DNA of 64,000 nt from Desulfosporosinus meridiei DSM 13257 (GTDB lineage Bacteria; Bacillota; Desulfitobacteriia; Desulfitobacteriales; Desulfitobacteriaceae). The notes beneath the pieces were generated by a model that was not told the origin of the DNA, searched no databases, and saw only the letters and a program-made list of their open reading frames with translations. Both the position numbers and the translations under genes were made by a program. Each line of letters starts with the position of its first letter. The first letter of the stretch is position 1. The stretch spans positions 2,624,501-2,688,500 of the forward strand of contig NC_018515.1 in NCBI RefSeq assembly GCF_000231385.2, given 5' to 3'. Below are positions 47,775 through 56,714 of this stretch, piece by piece.

Positions 47775-47803
47775 TTGACAGATAGAATTTCATTTGTTAA
47801 TAT
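47775..47803 (+). promoter_or_regulatory. Promoter of tRNA-Pro
   Basis: TTGACA (47775-47780) and TAATAT (47798-47803) are 17 bases apart and end 20 bases before the mature tRNA. Confidence 0.6.
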
Positions 47804-47823
47804 GATAATCGTTCTTAAAAAGT

Positions 47824-47900
47824 CGGGGCGTAGCGCAGTTTGGTAGCGCGCTTGGTTCGGGACCAAGAGGCCGCAGGTTCGAATCCTGTCGCCCCGACCA
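47824..47900 (+). tRNA. tRNA-Pro (anticodon CGG), CCA encoded
   Basis: A 77-base cloverleaf including CCA is seen. The acceptor stem is CGGGGCG/CGCCCCG, the D arm has GCGC...GCGC, and the anticodon stem CTTGG/CCAAG encloses loop TTCGGGA. That places CGG at 34-36 for codon CCG. The T arm is GCAGG-TTCGAAT-CCTGT. It is a single-gene unit. Confidence 0.94.
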
Positions 47901-48354
47901 TTCTTATTTTTTTAAATTCAGTAAATAACACTCTCAATTGAAATATTTATTTTTAATATTCGTGGAGGATTTGATAAAAACAAAGTTTTTGTCAAATCCT
48001 CTATTTGTCTGTTAAACCATAATACAAAATTTTAATAACTCACTAATTTATATGTTCATCTTTAAGTACTTTTGATCTTTAAAATAGTTAAACTTTAAAA
48101 TTTAAATCCCTACTAAATATCTACTTAAGATCTCTTTCTTCTAGAACTACTCAAAGTACAAAATTTATTACTATTCATTGTTAATTTACAAAATAGTTAT
48201 TATATTTTAAATATTACATACATCGAATTTTACTTGTATTAGCTAATATAGTAGAATATTTTCCTATCACTGTTATAGAGGATATAAAGGGTATATACTA
48301 TAGAAGAATACTGTAGCCTATCTATGTATATTTTTATATAAGGAGTCGTTAATC
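47901..48354. other. Intergenic region between tRNA-Pro and the acetyltransferase gene
   Basis: The 454 bases are strongly AT-rich. A long hairpin (GAGGATTTGA at 47965-47974 with TCAAATCCTC at 47992-48001, with inner pairing of AAAAAC/GTTTTT) may end tRNA transcription, though the U run is poor. Nothing else codes. The downstream gene has an AAGGAG site. Confidence 0.5.
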
Positions 48355-48894
48355 ATGCTACATGGTTTAAAAACTTCAGTGCGACCAGTTGAGGAAGATG
48401 ACATTGATGAAATATACCAATGGTATAATGATCAAGAAGTTAATCTGTGGTCTACAGGTGCATGGCCTTTAAATACTCTCTTAAGTAAAGAGCAGATATC
48501 GATTAAATTCCTTGACGGTTCCTCTGATGGTTACAGGTATTCTATACTTGATGAAAATAAATATCTTATTGGAACAATTGGTTTTAAGGAGCTTAATATA
48601 CCCAGTAGATCAGCGACCCTCTTCGTTGTGATCGGTAACAAATCCTTTTGGGGAAAAGGTTATGGTACTGATGCCTTGATCATATTTGCACGATATCTTT
48701 TCACGCAATGGAACTTTCACAGAATCTCATTGGATACTTGGGATGGAAATCTCAGAGCTATTAAGGCCTATGAAAAAGTCGGATTCAAAATTGAAGGTCG
48801 TCTACGCGAAGCACGCTATGTATTAGGAAGCTATCAAGATGCCATTCTAATGGGCTTGTTAAAAAGTGAGTTTTTAGCTATGCATGGTAACTAA
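48355..48894 (+). CDS. GNAT acetyltransferase, RimJ/RimL type
   Basis: The 179-residue protein matches the RimJ/RimL-like GNAT fold: an N-terminal LKTSVRPVEEDDIDEIYQWYND, the acetyl-CoA-binding region VIGNKSFWGKGYGTDAL, and RISLDTWDGNLRAIKAYEKVGFKIEGRLRE. It would acetylate a protein N terminus or a small molecule; the target is unknown. AAGGAG precedes the ATG. It lies just upstream of the FMN riboswitch but is not part of the riboflavin operon. Confidence 0.85.
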   Translation: MLHGLKTSVRPVEEDDIDEIYQWYNDQEVNLWSTGAWPLNTLLSKEQISIKFLDGSSDGYRYSILDENKYLIGTIGFKELNIPSRSATLFVVIGNKSFWGKGYGTDALIIFARYLFTQWNFHRISLDTWDGNLRAIKAYEKVGFKIEGRLREARYVLGSYQDAILMGLLKSEFLAMHGN

Positions 48895-48965
48895 AGAAAA
48901 TTGTTATGAGGGTTGCTAAAATGGGAGGCGTGGAGTAAACTATAATAAATTCAATAATCGTAATA

Positions 48966-49073
48966 CTCCTCTGGGGTTGGGTGAGATTCCCTACCGGCGG
49001 TAAAGCCCGCGAGCCTTATGGCAGATCTGGTGTAATTCCAGGGCCGACAGTAAAGTCTGGATGAGAAGAGGAA
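48966..49073 (+). ncRNA. FMN riboswitch (RFN element)
   Basis: The conserved RFN core is present: GGGTGAGATTCCCTACCGGC, GGTAAAGCCCGCGAGCC, the TCTGGTGTAATTCCAGGGCC arm and GACAGTAAAGTCTGGATGAGA. It is closed by a P1 stem (CCTCT 48968-48972 with AGAGG 49067-49071). It lies about 140 bases upstream of ribD and is followed by a terminator, so FMN binding should end transcription early. A TATAAT at 48941-48946 may be the -10 of its promoter, with no clear -35. Confidence 0.96.
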
Positions 49074-49118
49074 CAGTCTAATTGCGTACATACGCTTTAT
49101 TTGAGCTGTATCTTATTC

Positions 49119-49146
49119 AACACCTAGAGGAAGAGGTGTTTTTTTG
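49119..49146 (+). terminator. Riboswitch-controlled terminator of the rib operon
   Basis: AACACCT (49119-49125) pairs with AGGTGTT (49134-49140) and is followed by six T. It lies between the RFN element and ribD, as expected for an expression platform. Confidence 0.85.
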
Positions 49147-49211
49147 TTTTTCCACCCTTAATTTTTAAGGTTTTGGAGACACTAAACGAAATATTAAGAA
49201 AGGAAATACTC

Positions 49212-50330
49212 ATGCAAAAAGTAAGTTCTTCAACTTCCAGTGACGAACAGTTTATGAGAAGAGCTCTTGAACTAGCTGCCAAAGCTGTGGGCAGAACTAG
49301 CCCTAACCCCTTAGTCGGCTGCGTTTTAGTTAAAGATAACCAAATTATCGGAGAAGGTTTTCATCTTAAGGCAGGAACTCCTCATGCTGAAGTCCACGCT
49401 TTATCAACTGCAGGGGATCAAGCAAATGGTTCAACGGCTTATGTAACCTTGGAGCCATGCTCCCACTTTGGCCGAACGCCGCCCTGTGCTGACGCCTTAA
49501 TTCGTGCCAAAATCAAACGAGTTGTTGTTGCTATGATGGATCCAAATCCACTGGTCGCTGGTCAAGGCCTTGACCGACTCCGCGAAGCAGGTATTCAAGT
49601 TGATTTAGGATTGATGAATCTAGAAGCACAACGTCTCAACGAAGTATTTATAAAGGCTATCTCGACAGGTCTTCCTTTTGTTATTTATAAATCGGCAATG
49701 ACTTTAGACGGAAAAATAGCCACAGAAACCGGAGACTCTCGTTGGATAAGTAACGAAATCTCGAGAAAGTTTGCTCATCAACTTCGTAGTTACTGTGATG
49801 TTATTTTAGTAGGAAGTGAAACTGTCCATAAAGATAACCCCGCGCTTACATGTCGTAGTATAAACGGAAAGGATCCTATCAGATTAATAATCGACGGCAG
49901 TTTACGTATTAATGAAAATGCAAAAGTTCTTACTTCTTCTACAGCCAGTCACTGTATAATAGCCACGACATTGTCGGCATCGAAAGAAAAAATCAAACGT
50001 CTTGACTCTCTGCCTCGCGTAGATGTGTGGCAATATGATACCGAACGTTATGTCCCTTTAAATAAGCTTATGCGAGATCTGGTGCGAAACAGCTGGACAA
50101 GTGTTCTTCTTGAGGGTGGCGGCGGCTTAGCAGGTGCAATGCTGCAAGAAAATTTAGTCGACAAGGTAGAATTGTTTATCGCACCTAAACTGGTTGGTGG
50201 CAATGGGCCTTCTCCCCTCTCAGGTCTTCATATTGAGCGCATGGCTGAGGCCATAAATCTTAATGACCTTAGCGTGGATATGTCCACTGGCGACTTGCAT
50301 GTTACTGGGTATATCCAGCCAAAAGTTTGA
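49212..50330 (+). CDS. ribD: RibD, bifunctional pyrimidine deaminase/reductase
   Basis: ATG 49212 with AAAGGAAA upstream is preferred over a TTG at 49173 that lacks a site. The 372-residue protein has an N-terminal zinc deaminase domain (HAE with His58/Glu60; Cys83 and Cys92 in EPCSHFGRTPPC). A C-terminal reductase domain follows (KSAMTLDGKIAT, GDSRWIS, DVILVGSETV, VLLEGGGGLAGAM). It carries out the second and third steps of riboflavin synthesis. It is the first gene behind the FMN riboswitch, and its stop lies 20 bases before the ribE start. Confidence 0.94.
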   Translation: MQKVSSSTSSDEQFMRRALELAAKAVGRTSPNPLVGCVLVKDNQIIGEGFHLKAGTPHAEVHALSTAGDQANGSTAYVTLEPCSHFGRTPPCADALIRAKIKRVVVAMMDPNPLVAGQGLDRLREAGIQVDLGLMNLEAQRLNEVFIKAISTGLPFVIYKSAMTLDGKIATETGDSRWISNEISRKFAHQLRSYCDVILVGSETVHKDNPALTCRSINGKDPIRLIIDGSLRINENAKVLTSSTASHCIIATTLSASKEKIKRLDSLPRVDVWQYDTERYVPLNKLMRDLVRNSWTSVLLEGGGGLAGAMLQENLVDKVELFIAPKLVGGNGPSPLSGLHIERMAEAINLNDLSVDMSTGDLHVTGYIQPKV

Positions 50331-50350
50331 TGGTTAGGGAGGATATTGAT

Positions 50351-51004
50351 GTGTTTACCGGTATTGTAGAAGAACTAGGCATCGTCCGTGGCCTTCGACT
50401 TTTGCCAGATTCTGGTCAACTAATGCTTGAAGGTACTAAAGTACTGAATGGGACTCAGATTGGTGATAGCATTGCTGTTAATGGTGTCTGCTTAACTGTT
50501 ATTCATCTAAATGGCCATGAATTTACCGTAGATGTAATGGCTGAAACCCTGGCAAAAACCAATTTAGCTGATTTAAAAAGTGGTAGTCGTGTTAATTTAG
50601 AAAGAGCTTTACAGCTTCAAACAAGGTTAGGTGGACATCTAGTTAGTGGGCATGTAGATGGAGTCGGCAGCATTCGTCGAATTGTCCCATGGGGAATCGC
50701 ACAAGTCTATGAAATCAATGCTCCGCCTGCACTTCTCTCATTTATGCTCCCAAAGGGTTCAATTGCTATTGATGGGATTTCTCTAACAATAATCGATGTA
50801 GAAGCAGACTATTTCACAGTTTCACTTATTCCACATACTTCTAAAGAAACAACTCTAGGGATAAAAGGAATTGGCGCCGGTGTTAACCTTGAGACAGACT
50901 TGATTGGAAAATACGTTGCTCGTTTTATGGGCCTAAACACTAACCAAAGCACAAAGAAGCCAGACCTTTCGCTGGGTTTTTTAGCAGAGCATGGATTTAT
51001 TTAA
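50351..51004 (+). CDS. ribE: RibE, riboflavin synthase alpha chain
   Basis: GTG 50351, eight bases after AGGGAGG, gives the family-typical N terminus (M)FTGIVEELG and 217 residues. The internal duplication of two lumazine-binding barrels is visible: VNGVCLTV and LVSGHVDGVG in the first, IDGISLTI in the second. It dismutates two lumazines to riboflavin. It lies between ribD and ribBA. Confidence 0.94.
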   Translation: MFTGIVEELGIVRGLRLLPDSGQLMLEGTKVLNGTQIGDSIAVNGVCLTVIHLNGHEFTVDVMAETLAKTNLADLKSGSRVNLERALQLQTRLGGHLVSGHVDGVGSIRRIVPWGIAQVYEINAPPALLSFMLPKGSIAIDGISLTIIDVEADYFTVSLIPHTSKETTLGIKGIGAGVNLETDLIGKYVARFMGLNTNQSTKKPDLSLGFLAEHGFI

Positions 51005-51039
51005 GAATATATTTTATTTAAAAGTAAGGAGTGAGTGCT

Positions 51040-52242
51040 ATGTCATTCAATACAATTGAAGAGGCTTTAGAGGATATACGTCTAGGAAAAATGGTAGTTA
51101 TGGTTGATGATGAGGATCGTGAAAATGAAGGGGATCTAGTCATGGCCGCTGAAATGGCTACTCCTGAAGCAATTAACTTTATGGCTACCTATGGACGAGG
51201 GTTAATATGTGTTCCCTTGACAAAAAATCGAATACACTCCCTCCAGCTAGAGCAGATGGTTAATAATAATACAGATCCTCATGGTACAGCTTTTACGGTA
51301 AGTGTTGATGCAATAACTAGCTCAACTGGGATCTCTGCTTTCGAAAGAGCCGAGACCGTAAAAGTTCTAGTGAATCCTCACAGCAAACCCAGCGACCTAC
51401 AGCGTCCAGGTCACATTTTCCCACTTCAAGCTCGTGAAGGAGGAGTACTAGCTCGTGCTGGTCACACAGAAGGCTCAGTGGATTTGGCTCGTCTCGCCGG
51501 TCTTCAGCCTGCTGGTCTAATCTGTGAGATTATGAATGAAGACGGTTCAATGGCCAGAGTACCTGACCTTCAATTATTTGTTAAAAAACACAATCTTAAA
51601 TTGATTACTCTAAAAGATCTTATCAGCTATCGACGCCAGTCCGAAAAACTAATTGAAAAAGTTGAGAGTATTCAGCTTCCTACTGGATTCGGTGAATTCC
51701 GTGCAGTGGGATACCTTAGTATCTTAGATAACGAAGAACATATCGCCTTAGTTAAGGGGACTGTCGATGATGGGCAGCCAGTTCTTGTCCGAGTACATTC
51801 TGAATGCTTGACTGGGGATGTTTTCCATTCTAAGCGGTGTGATTGCGGTGATCAATTGGCCGCAGCTATGGAAGAAATCGAACAAGAAGGTCGCGGTGTT
51901 CTGCTCTATATGCGCCAAGAGGGCCGCGGGATAGGTTTGTTAAATAAACTAAGAGCTTACAAGCTTCAGGAAGAAGGAAAAGACACCGTCGAAGCAAATC
52001 TGGCCTTAGGTTTTCCGGAAGATTTGCGTGACTATGGTGTCGGTGCTCAAATTTTAGCGGATCTTGGAATTTCCAAAGTTCGCTTAATGACTAATAATCC
52101 ACGAAAAATTGTTGGTTTAGAAGGTTATGGTTTAAATGTTGTAGAACGGGTTCCTTTAGAAATTTCAAGTAAGCCGGAAAACACCAAATACCTTTGTACT
52201 AAAAAACAAAAAATGGGACATTTTTTATCAGAAGTACGTTAG
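51040..52242 (+). CDS. ribBA: RibBA, bifunctional DHBP synthase / GTP cyclohydrolase II
   Basis: ATG 51040, eight bases after AAGGAG, is preferred over a GTG next to the site. The 400-residue protein has the DHBP synthase half ([29 protein letters not shown]) and the GTP cyclohydrolase II half. In the latter, the zinc cysteines ([18 protein letters not shown]) and the [10 protein letters not shown] motif are seen. It feeds both entry points of riboflavin synthesis. It is the third gene of the operon. Confidence 0.95.
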   Translation: MSFNTIEEALEDIRLGKMVVMVDDEDRENEGDLVMAAEMATPEAINFMATYGRGLICVPLTKNRIHSLQLEQMVNNNTDPHGTAFTVSVDAITSSTGISAFERAETVKVLVNPHSKPSDLQRPGHIFPLQAREGGVLARAGHTEGSVDLARLAGLQPAGLICEIMNEDGSMARVPDLQLFVKKHNLKLITLKDLISYRRQSEKLIEKVESIQLPTGFGEFRAVGYLSILDNEEHIALVKGTVDDGQPVLVRVHSECLTGDVFHSKRCDCGDQLAAAMEEIEQEGRGVLLYMRQEGRGIGLLNKLRAYKLQEEGKDTVEANLALGFPEDLRDYGVGAQILADLGISKVRLMTNNPRKIVGLEGYGLNVVERVPLEISSKPENTKYLCTKKQKMGHFLSEVR

Positions 52243-52309
52243 TATTTAAATTATTTAATAGTAAAGTCTAGTCTATGCTCTTGATAGTACAGAAAGGATG
52301 ATATTTATT

Positions 52310-52771
52310 ATGAAAACTTATGAAGGAAACCTTATCGCCCAAGGATTAAAAATCGCAATTATTGCTGCACGTTTTAACGAGTTTATTACAGGCAAATTAG
52401 TTAGTGGAGCCATTGACGGCTTACACCGCCACGGTGCTCTGGAAAGTGACATTGAAATAGCTTGGGTTCCCGGAGCATTTGAAATTCCTTTAGTTGCTCA
52501 GAAAATGGCACTCACTAAAAAGTATGATGCAGTCATCTGCTTAGGTGCAGTGATTCGTGGAGCTACTCCACATTTTGATCTTGTTAGTAATGAAGTTAGT
52601 AAAGGAATTGCTCAAGTCGGCTTACAAACCGGGGTACCGATAATTTTTGGAGTTATAGCAACAGATAGTATTGAACAAGCTATTGAACGGGCAGGAACAA
52701 AAGCAGGCAACAAAGGCTTTGATGCAGCTATGACTGCTATTGAAACATCAAATTTATTAAAATCATTTTAA
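52310..52771 (+). CDS. ribH: RibH, 6,7-dimethyl-8-ribityllumazine synthase
   Basis: ATG 52310 gives 153 residues with the typical N terminus [18 protein letters not shown]. An ATG four codons upstream touches the AAAGGA site. Family motifs are [34 protein letters not shown] and [12 protein letters not shown]. It condenses the pyrimidine with DHBP to lumazine and forms an icosahedral or pentameric shell. It is the last gene of the rib operon, with no strong terminator after it. Confidence 0.95.
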   Translation: MKTYEGNLIAQGLKIAIIAARFNEFITGKLVSGAIDGLHRHGALESDIEIAWVPGAFEIPLVAQKMALTKKYDAVICLGAVIRGATPHFDLVSNEVSKGIAQVGLQTGVPIIFGVIATDSIEQAIERAGTKAGNKGFDAAMTAIETSNLLKSF

Positions 52772-52914
52772 GAAATCTTATAGCATAGATTGTTTCAAAT
52801 ATTCTATTGGCAGATCATGGAGTATTGTCCACTAAATTATCCTTGTCAAATCGCATTAACTTTATTAAACTCTGATAGGTGAGTGCAATTTATTGACAAG
52901 GAGTTGAGAGCGCC

Positions 52915-53535
52915 ATGACTTCGAACATTTGCAACCAGAATCAGGAGACTGCCATGCTTGAAGCAGCGCGCTCCGGCAATAAAGATGCTTTAAATGAGCT
53001 TATACTTTATTATGAACCAGAAATTCGTATGATTGCAGCAAAATATTATTTACCTCGGGCAGATTATGAGGATTTACTACAAGAGGGCAGAATTGCTATT
53101 TATCGAGCGATAATGTCTTATGACCAAGATACTACTATTCCCTTTCTTCATTTTTTAAGAATGGTCATAAAACGTAAACTAATTGATAGCCTACGTAAGT
53201 ATACACGCCAAAAACACACTAATCTTAATGAAGCTTTTTCTCTAAATAATGCAATTTCCGAGTCTGATGAAACAAGTTTTTTAGAGTTATTGCCCAATGC
53301 TGAAGACCCTGCTTCAATGGTTATCGCCAATGATGAAGTGAATTCAATGATTAATGATCTAAATAAAAACATGTCCAATTTAGAACGTTTAGTGTTTGAA
53401 CACTATTTTATACAGGGATTCAAACAGCGTGAAGTATCAAAGAATTTAGGACTTCATCCAAAATCGTTAGATAATGCTATTCAACGTATTCGTCATAAAA
53501 CAGCTCTCTATCGTTCACGCAAAGTTGCTGGCTAA
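52915..53535 (+). CDS. Sigma-70-family RNA polymerase sigma factor, SigH-like
   Basis: The 206-residue sigma factor has region 2 (MIAAKYYLPRADYEDLLQEGRIAIYRAIMSYD, about 39-70, then FLHFLRMVIKRKLIDSLRKY). Region 4 lies at about 155-200 (NLERLVFEHYFIQGFKQREVSKNL, KSLDNAIQRIRHK). The spacing and the KSLDNAIQRI end resemble SigH (Spo0H), the transition-state sigma factor of spore formers. It is not in the secE/nusG context of the usual sigH, so it may be a paralogue. CAAGGAG precedes the ATG. It converges on the CotF-like genes across a strong terminator. Confidence 0.85.
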   Translation: MTSNICNQNQETAMLEAARSGNKDALNELILYYEPEIRMIAAKYYLPRADYEDLLQEGRIAIYRAIMSYDQDTTIPFLHFLRMVIKRKLIDSLRKYTRQKHTNLNEAFSLNNAISESDETSFLELLPNAEDPASMVIANDEVNSMINDLNKNMSNLERLVFEHYFIQGFKQREVSKNLGLHPKSLDNAIQRIRHKTALYRSRKVAG

Positions 53536-53548
53536 TAAAAAGCAAAAT

Positions 53549-53582
53549 AAAGAACCGGGAATTTTTTGATTCCCGGTTCTTT
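53549..53582 (+). terminator. Bidirectional terminator between the sigma-factor and CotF-like genes
   Basis: AAAGAACCGGGAAT (53549-53562) and ATTCCCGGTTCTTT (53569-53582) form a perfect 14-base stem with an A run on one side and a T run on the other. Confidence 0.9.
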
Positions 53583-53594
53583 ATTTTACGCTTA

Positions 53595-53792
53595 CTAAGC
53601 AATTCCACCACTTTGGCTAATTAATTTGCTGACCTTACTATGGGCATTAGTTGCTTCATTAGCTAAACGTAAGTATATGTCTCTTAAATTTGCATGATGA
53701 GCACGTGTAGCCAATGTCATGTAACCCATAGCAGCAGCCGCAGCGTCTTTTTCATAATCATATAACATATCTAAATCTGAAAATTGACTCAT
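53595..53792 (-). CDS. Small CotF-like spore coat protein
   Basis: The 65-residue helical protein (DLDMLYDYEKDAAAAAMGYM, then RDIYLRLANEATNAHSKVSKLI) resembles half of a CotF/ferritin-like bundle found in spore coats. A strong AAAAGGAGGGG site precedes the ATG. It follows the related 69-residue gene by 17 bases, and the two share nearly the same leader. A role in the coat is inferred from similarity only. Confidence 0.6.
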   Translation of the reverse strand: MSQFSDLDMLYDYEKDAAAAAMGYMTLATRAHHANLRDIYLRLANEATNAHSKVSKLISQSGGIA

Positions 53793-53809
53793 ATAAATCC
53801 CCTCCTTTT

Positions 53810-54019
53810 CTATTGAAGTTCTACCATTCCTTTTTTAAAATACCCAACTACATCTTCTAAGCCTTTAGCCTGTTCTTTAAAAAAACCCTTAACTGCAGCG
53901 TCTTTTGCCATTTCATTATACATCTGGCACTTTTTCATGGCGGTTTCATTTTCAATTAAACTTCTGGTTAACATGCCTCGGTCAAGGACTTTCTTTACTT
54001 CCATATCACTTAGTTGCAT
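53810..54019 (-). CDS. Small CotF-like spore coat protein, partner of the next gene
   Basis: The 69-residue helical protein (SDMEVKKVLDRGMLTRSLIENETAMKKCQMYNEMA) resembles the N-terminal helices of CotF-like proteins. An AAAAGGAGGG site precedes the ATG. With the 65-residue gene it could form a split four-helix bundle. It is the first gene of the pair. No promoter for a sporulation sigma factor was identified with confidence. Confidence 0.6.
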   Translation of the reverse strand: MQLSDMEVKKVLDRGMLTRSLIENETAMKKCQMYNEMAKDAAVKGFFKEQAKGLEDVVGYFKKGMVELQ

Positions 54020-54209
54020 CTAAATCCCTCCTTTTAAAAAACTAGTTTACATAACAGTCTCAGGATGTGTAAATATGCAATAAATTATTCGCAGTTCAAA
54101 CAAATTAACTCAAACTTTTAAAAAATCCTACTTACTAGACAGGTACTCAGGCTGATGAATATTTAGCCATATAAATGATCTATTTAAATAAACGAATCCT
54201 TCAGAGATT

Positions 54210-54250
54210 AAAAGCAGAACTCCTTGTTTAATAACGGGAGTTCTGCCTTT
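54210..54250 (-). terminator. Terminator of the ubiD-like gene
   Basis: On the minus strand a perfect 10-base GC-containing stem (GCAGAACTCC at 54214-54223 with GGAGTTCTGC at 54237-54246) ends in four U, about 30 bases past the stop. Confidence 0.82.
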
Positions 54251-54277
54251 TAGCTTCAAGAAGGTTTTTGGACTTAA

Positions 54278-56047
54278 CTAACCAATTTTAATTCCATACT
54301 CTTTCCAGCGCCGATCTACAAGTTTGACAGTCGCTTCATCCGGGACAACTTCACCGGGATAGCCAGGTTTCATACGAGCATCAATGAGAATAGGACCACG
54401 GTATACTAGACGATGGTTAAGTATTTCTGTATGGGCATAAATGTCATGGGCAGGATCAAAGCGAGTAAAGACCTGCCATAGAAAACCCGAACTCTCTGAT
54501 GCAAGCTCTAAATCATCAACTAAAATTGCCAGAGGCCAATTATTAAGAACCTCCTTTTGAAGATGCCCCAGTACCTCCTGAGCAAGTTCAGGAGTATTAC
54601 TAAATGAAGGTGCTTCAATTAATAAGCAACCTGCACAAAAGGGTTTAATTCTAAGTACTCCCGGTAATATGACATTATCAATTTGACGAGGAAGCTCTCG
54701 TTTTGGCGATCCTAGACCAAGCATGATTGCCTTGCTTCCATGATTAAGATGTCGTCCCGTATAATCCAATGTATCCATAGAAGTATCGTTCAAGATTAGA
54801 AGGTCAGACTCTGGTTCAAAACGCTCCAACACTTTTTCAAGGAGAGTTCTAAAATCTTGTAACTCAAGCTGAACATCCGTAATGATCAAAAACTTAGTTA
54901 AAGTGAGCTGCCCTTCCCCTAAGATCCTGAAGGCATGGGCTAGCGCTTCTCGATGATAGCTCTCTCGTACAATAGCAGCGGCCAAAGCGTGAAAACCTGT
55001 TTCCGCATAGGTCCAAAGAGCTTTAACTCCAGGCATAACCACGGGAAACATCGGCGATAATAAAGACTGCAAATACTCTCCAATGAAATAGTCTTCCTGA
55101 CGCGGTTTTCCTACTACCGTTGCCGGATAAATTGCATCGCGTCTATGATATACAGCATGAATATTAAAAACCGGAAAATCGTGGGTTAGTGAATAATAAC
55201 CATAATGATCACCAAATGGACCTTCTGGCTTACGAACATGAGCTGGAACCGTACCACAAATTGCAAACTCTGCCTCAGCAATGAGGGCATGAGAATGTGA
55301 AGGAACCTTAACTTTTGACAGCTTATCTCCCATCAAAAAAGACGTGAAAATTAGCTCAGGCAGCATTTCGGGGAGAGGGGCTATTGCGGAAAGAACTAGT
55401 GCAGGTGGACCGCCTAAGAAAAGTGTCGTGGGCAGATCCTGTCCCAATCGTTCAGCTTCATGATAGTGGAAACCTCCACCCTTATGTATTTGCCAATGGA
55501 TACCTGTTTGCTTAGAATTGAATATTTGTATACGATACATCCCTAAATTGTGTTCTTTCGTGACTGGATGTTCTGTATAAACTAAGGGTAAGGTAATAAA
55601 TGGTCCACCATCTTCTGGCCAACTGGTTAAAACAGGTAAAGTGTTTAAGTCTATTGACCTAGCTCTTATTTCTAGAACGGGAGCATTCTTGGAATTGATA
55701 GTCCGCATACCACTCTTCGCTAAAGATAGTATCCAATCCTTTTCTTGCCAGAGTATAGAGGGTTTCGGTGGAAGCAATCGATTTAGGGCTGCAACAGCTC
55801 GTTTTACAGTTTCTTCTGGTCTGGGTCCAACAGCTAGATCTACGCGACCACGAGTTCCAAATAAGTTTGTTACCACTGGGAAAGAACTACCCTTTACTCG
55901 TTTAAACAGCAAAGCTGGCCCTTCTTCATCAATAACGCGACGGTGGATCTCTGCTAATTCAAGGTATGGATCTACCTCTGCCTCAATTTCTATAATTTGC
56001 TTTTCTCGTCGCAGAGTTTCAATAAAATCCCGCAAATTTTCGTGCAC
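54278..56047 (-). CDS. UbiD-family prenylated-FMN-dependent decarboxylase
   Basis: The 589-residue protein belongs to the UbiD family: LRDFIETLRREKQ at the N terminus, a GMYRIQIFNSKQTGIHWQIHKGG segment, FGDHYGYYSLTHDFP with the conserved Glu/Asp region before it, and a long C-terminal domain (IDARMKPGYPGEVVPDE). UbiD enzymes reversibly decarboxylate aromatic or unsaturated acids with prenylated FMN. The start is GTG after AGAGGTGA. The gene follows the LpdD-like gene by 4 bases, whose stop overlaps the ribosome site. No ubiX flavin prenyltransferase is in this window. The substrate is unknown; quinone-type and aromatic acids are both possible. Confidence 0.88.
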   Translation of the reverse strand: MHENLRDFIETLRREKQIIEIEAEVDPYLELAEIHRRVIDEEGPALLFKRVKGSSFPVVTNLFGTRGRVDLAVGPRPEETVKRAVAALNRLLPPKPSILWQEKDWILSLAKSGMRTINSKNAPVLEIRARSIDLNTLPVLTSWPEDGGPFITLPLVYTEHPVTKEHNLGMYRIQIFNSKQTGIHWQIHKGGGFHYHEAERLGQDLPTTLFLGGPPALVLSAIAPLPEMLPELIFTSFLMGDKLSKVKVPSHSHALIAEAEFAICGTVPAHVRKPEGPFGDHYGYYSLTHDFPVFNIHAVYHRRDAIYPATVVGKPRQEDYFIGEYLQSLLSPMFPVVMPGVKALWTYAETGFHALAAAIVRESYHREALAHAFRILGEGQLTLTKFLIITDVQLELQDFRTLLEKVLERFEPESDLLILNDTSMDTLDYTGRHLNHGSKAIMLGLGSPKRELPRQIDNVILPGVLRIKPFCAGCLLIEAPSFSNTPELAQEVLGHLQKEVLNNWPLAILVDDLELASESSGFLWQVFTRFDPAHDIYAHTEILNHRLVYRGPILIDARMKPGYPGEVVPDEATVKLVDRRWKEYGIKIG

Positions 56048-56051
56048 AATG

Positions 56052-56471
56052 TCACCTCTTAATGATTGTTTTGTCTAACTTGAGAGCAGCAAGGGCTACT
56101 TCAGTTAAAATATCACAATGTCTTATTATCTTACTCAGTTCATCAGAACTTAGATCATTCGAGTGAATTCCAGCTGTTATTACGACTACGCTTTGGAGTT
56201 CTTTAGCCAATACCGAAGCAACTTTCTTGGCAACTTCTACATCTTTGTGGCCTGGCACTGGCGTGATATAAATATCAGCACTCCATCCTTCTCCTCGAAG
56301 ACTCGGTCTAGGCAGAGCCATTACAACTCCTCCAATATGAGGTCTCTCCCCGCCGATCAGCAGCCCATTAATACCATCACCTGTATTATGTAAAGTCAAG
56401 GTAGTTCGACAACGCCCTTCTCCTTCTTGACCTTGCCAACTAGGGATATGGATGGAACTTAAATCAAGCAC
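56052..56471 (-). CDS. LpdD-like prenylated-flavin chaperone
   Basis: GTG 56471, seven bases after GAGGAG, is chosen because an upstream ATG (56522) lies only about 10 bases from the -10 box. The 139-residue protein matches LpdD-type proteins found beside aromatic acid decarboxylases: GGERPHIGGVVMALPRPSL, SADIYITPVPGHKDVEVAKKVA and VVVITAGIHSNDLSSDEL. LpdD is proposed to help load or protect prenylated FMN of the neighbouring UbiD-type enzyme. The 4-base gap to that gene supports a working pair. Confidence 0.78.
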   Translation of the reverse strand: MLDLSSIHIPSWQGQEGEGRCRTTLTLHNTGDGINGLLIGGERPHIGGVVMALPRPSLRGEGWSADIYITPVPGHKDVEVAKKVASVLAKELQSVVVITAGIHSNDLSSDELSKIIRHCDILTEVALAALKLDKTIIKR

Positions 56472-56532
56472 ATGACTTCTCCTCGCTTTATATTGCTTGC
56501 TATTTTTACCTGCTTTTCGCATTACTATTTAC

Positions 56533-56561
56533 ATTATACAGTTTGTCTTCATTAGAGCCAA
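56533..56561 (-). promoter_or_regulatory. Sigma-A promoter of the lpdD-ubiD pair
   Basis: On the minus strand TTGGCT (56561-56556) and a perfect TATAAT (56538-56533) are 17 bases apart. The predicted transcript start excludes the ATG at 56522 as a usual start and supports GTG 56471. Confidence 0.7.
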
Positions 56562-56650
56562 GTTTTATCAAAGGTATTTAGCATAACCACAATATAAATT
56601 TACTTAACAATCCATGCAAATCTTTCCCCTAAGCCCTTTAAAAAAACCAC

Positions 56651-56689
56651 AAAAAAAATTAGGGAGTGCAGCATTACTAACTCCCTAAT
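56651..56689 (-). terminator. Terminator of clpB
   Basis: On the minus strand ATTAGGGAG (56689-56681 as read) pairs with CTCCCTAAT (56666-56658), followed by eight U, shortly after the clpB stop. Confidence 0.9.
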
Positions 56690-56714
56690 CTAAGACGATT
56701 AATATCTGGACATC

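Noticed and set aside
56472-56522. Upstream ATG of the LpdD-like gene
   Set aside because: It lies about 10 bases after a perfect -10 box and has no ribosome site; the internal GTG has GAGGAG at seven bases.
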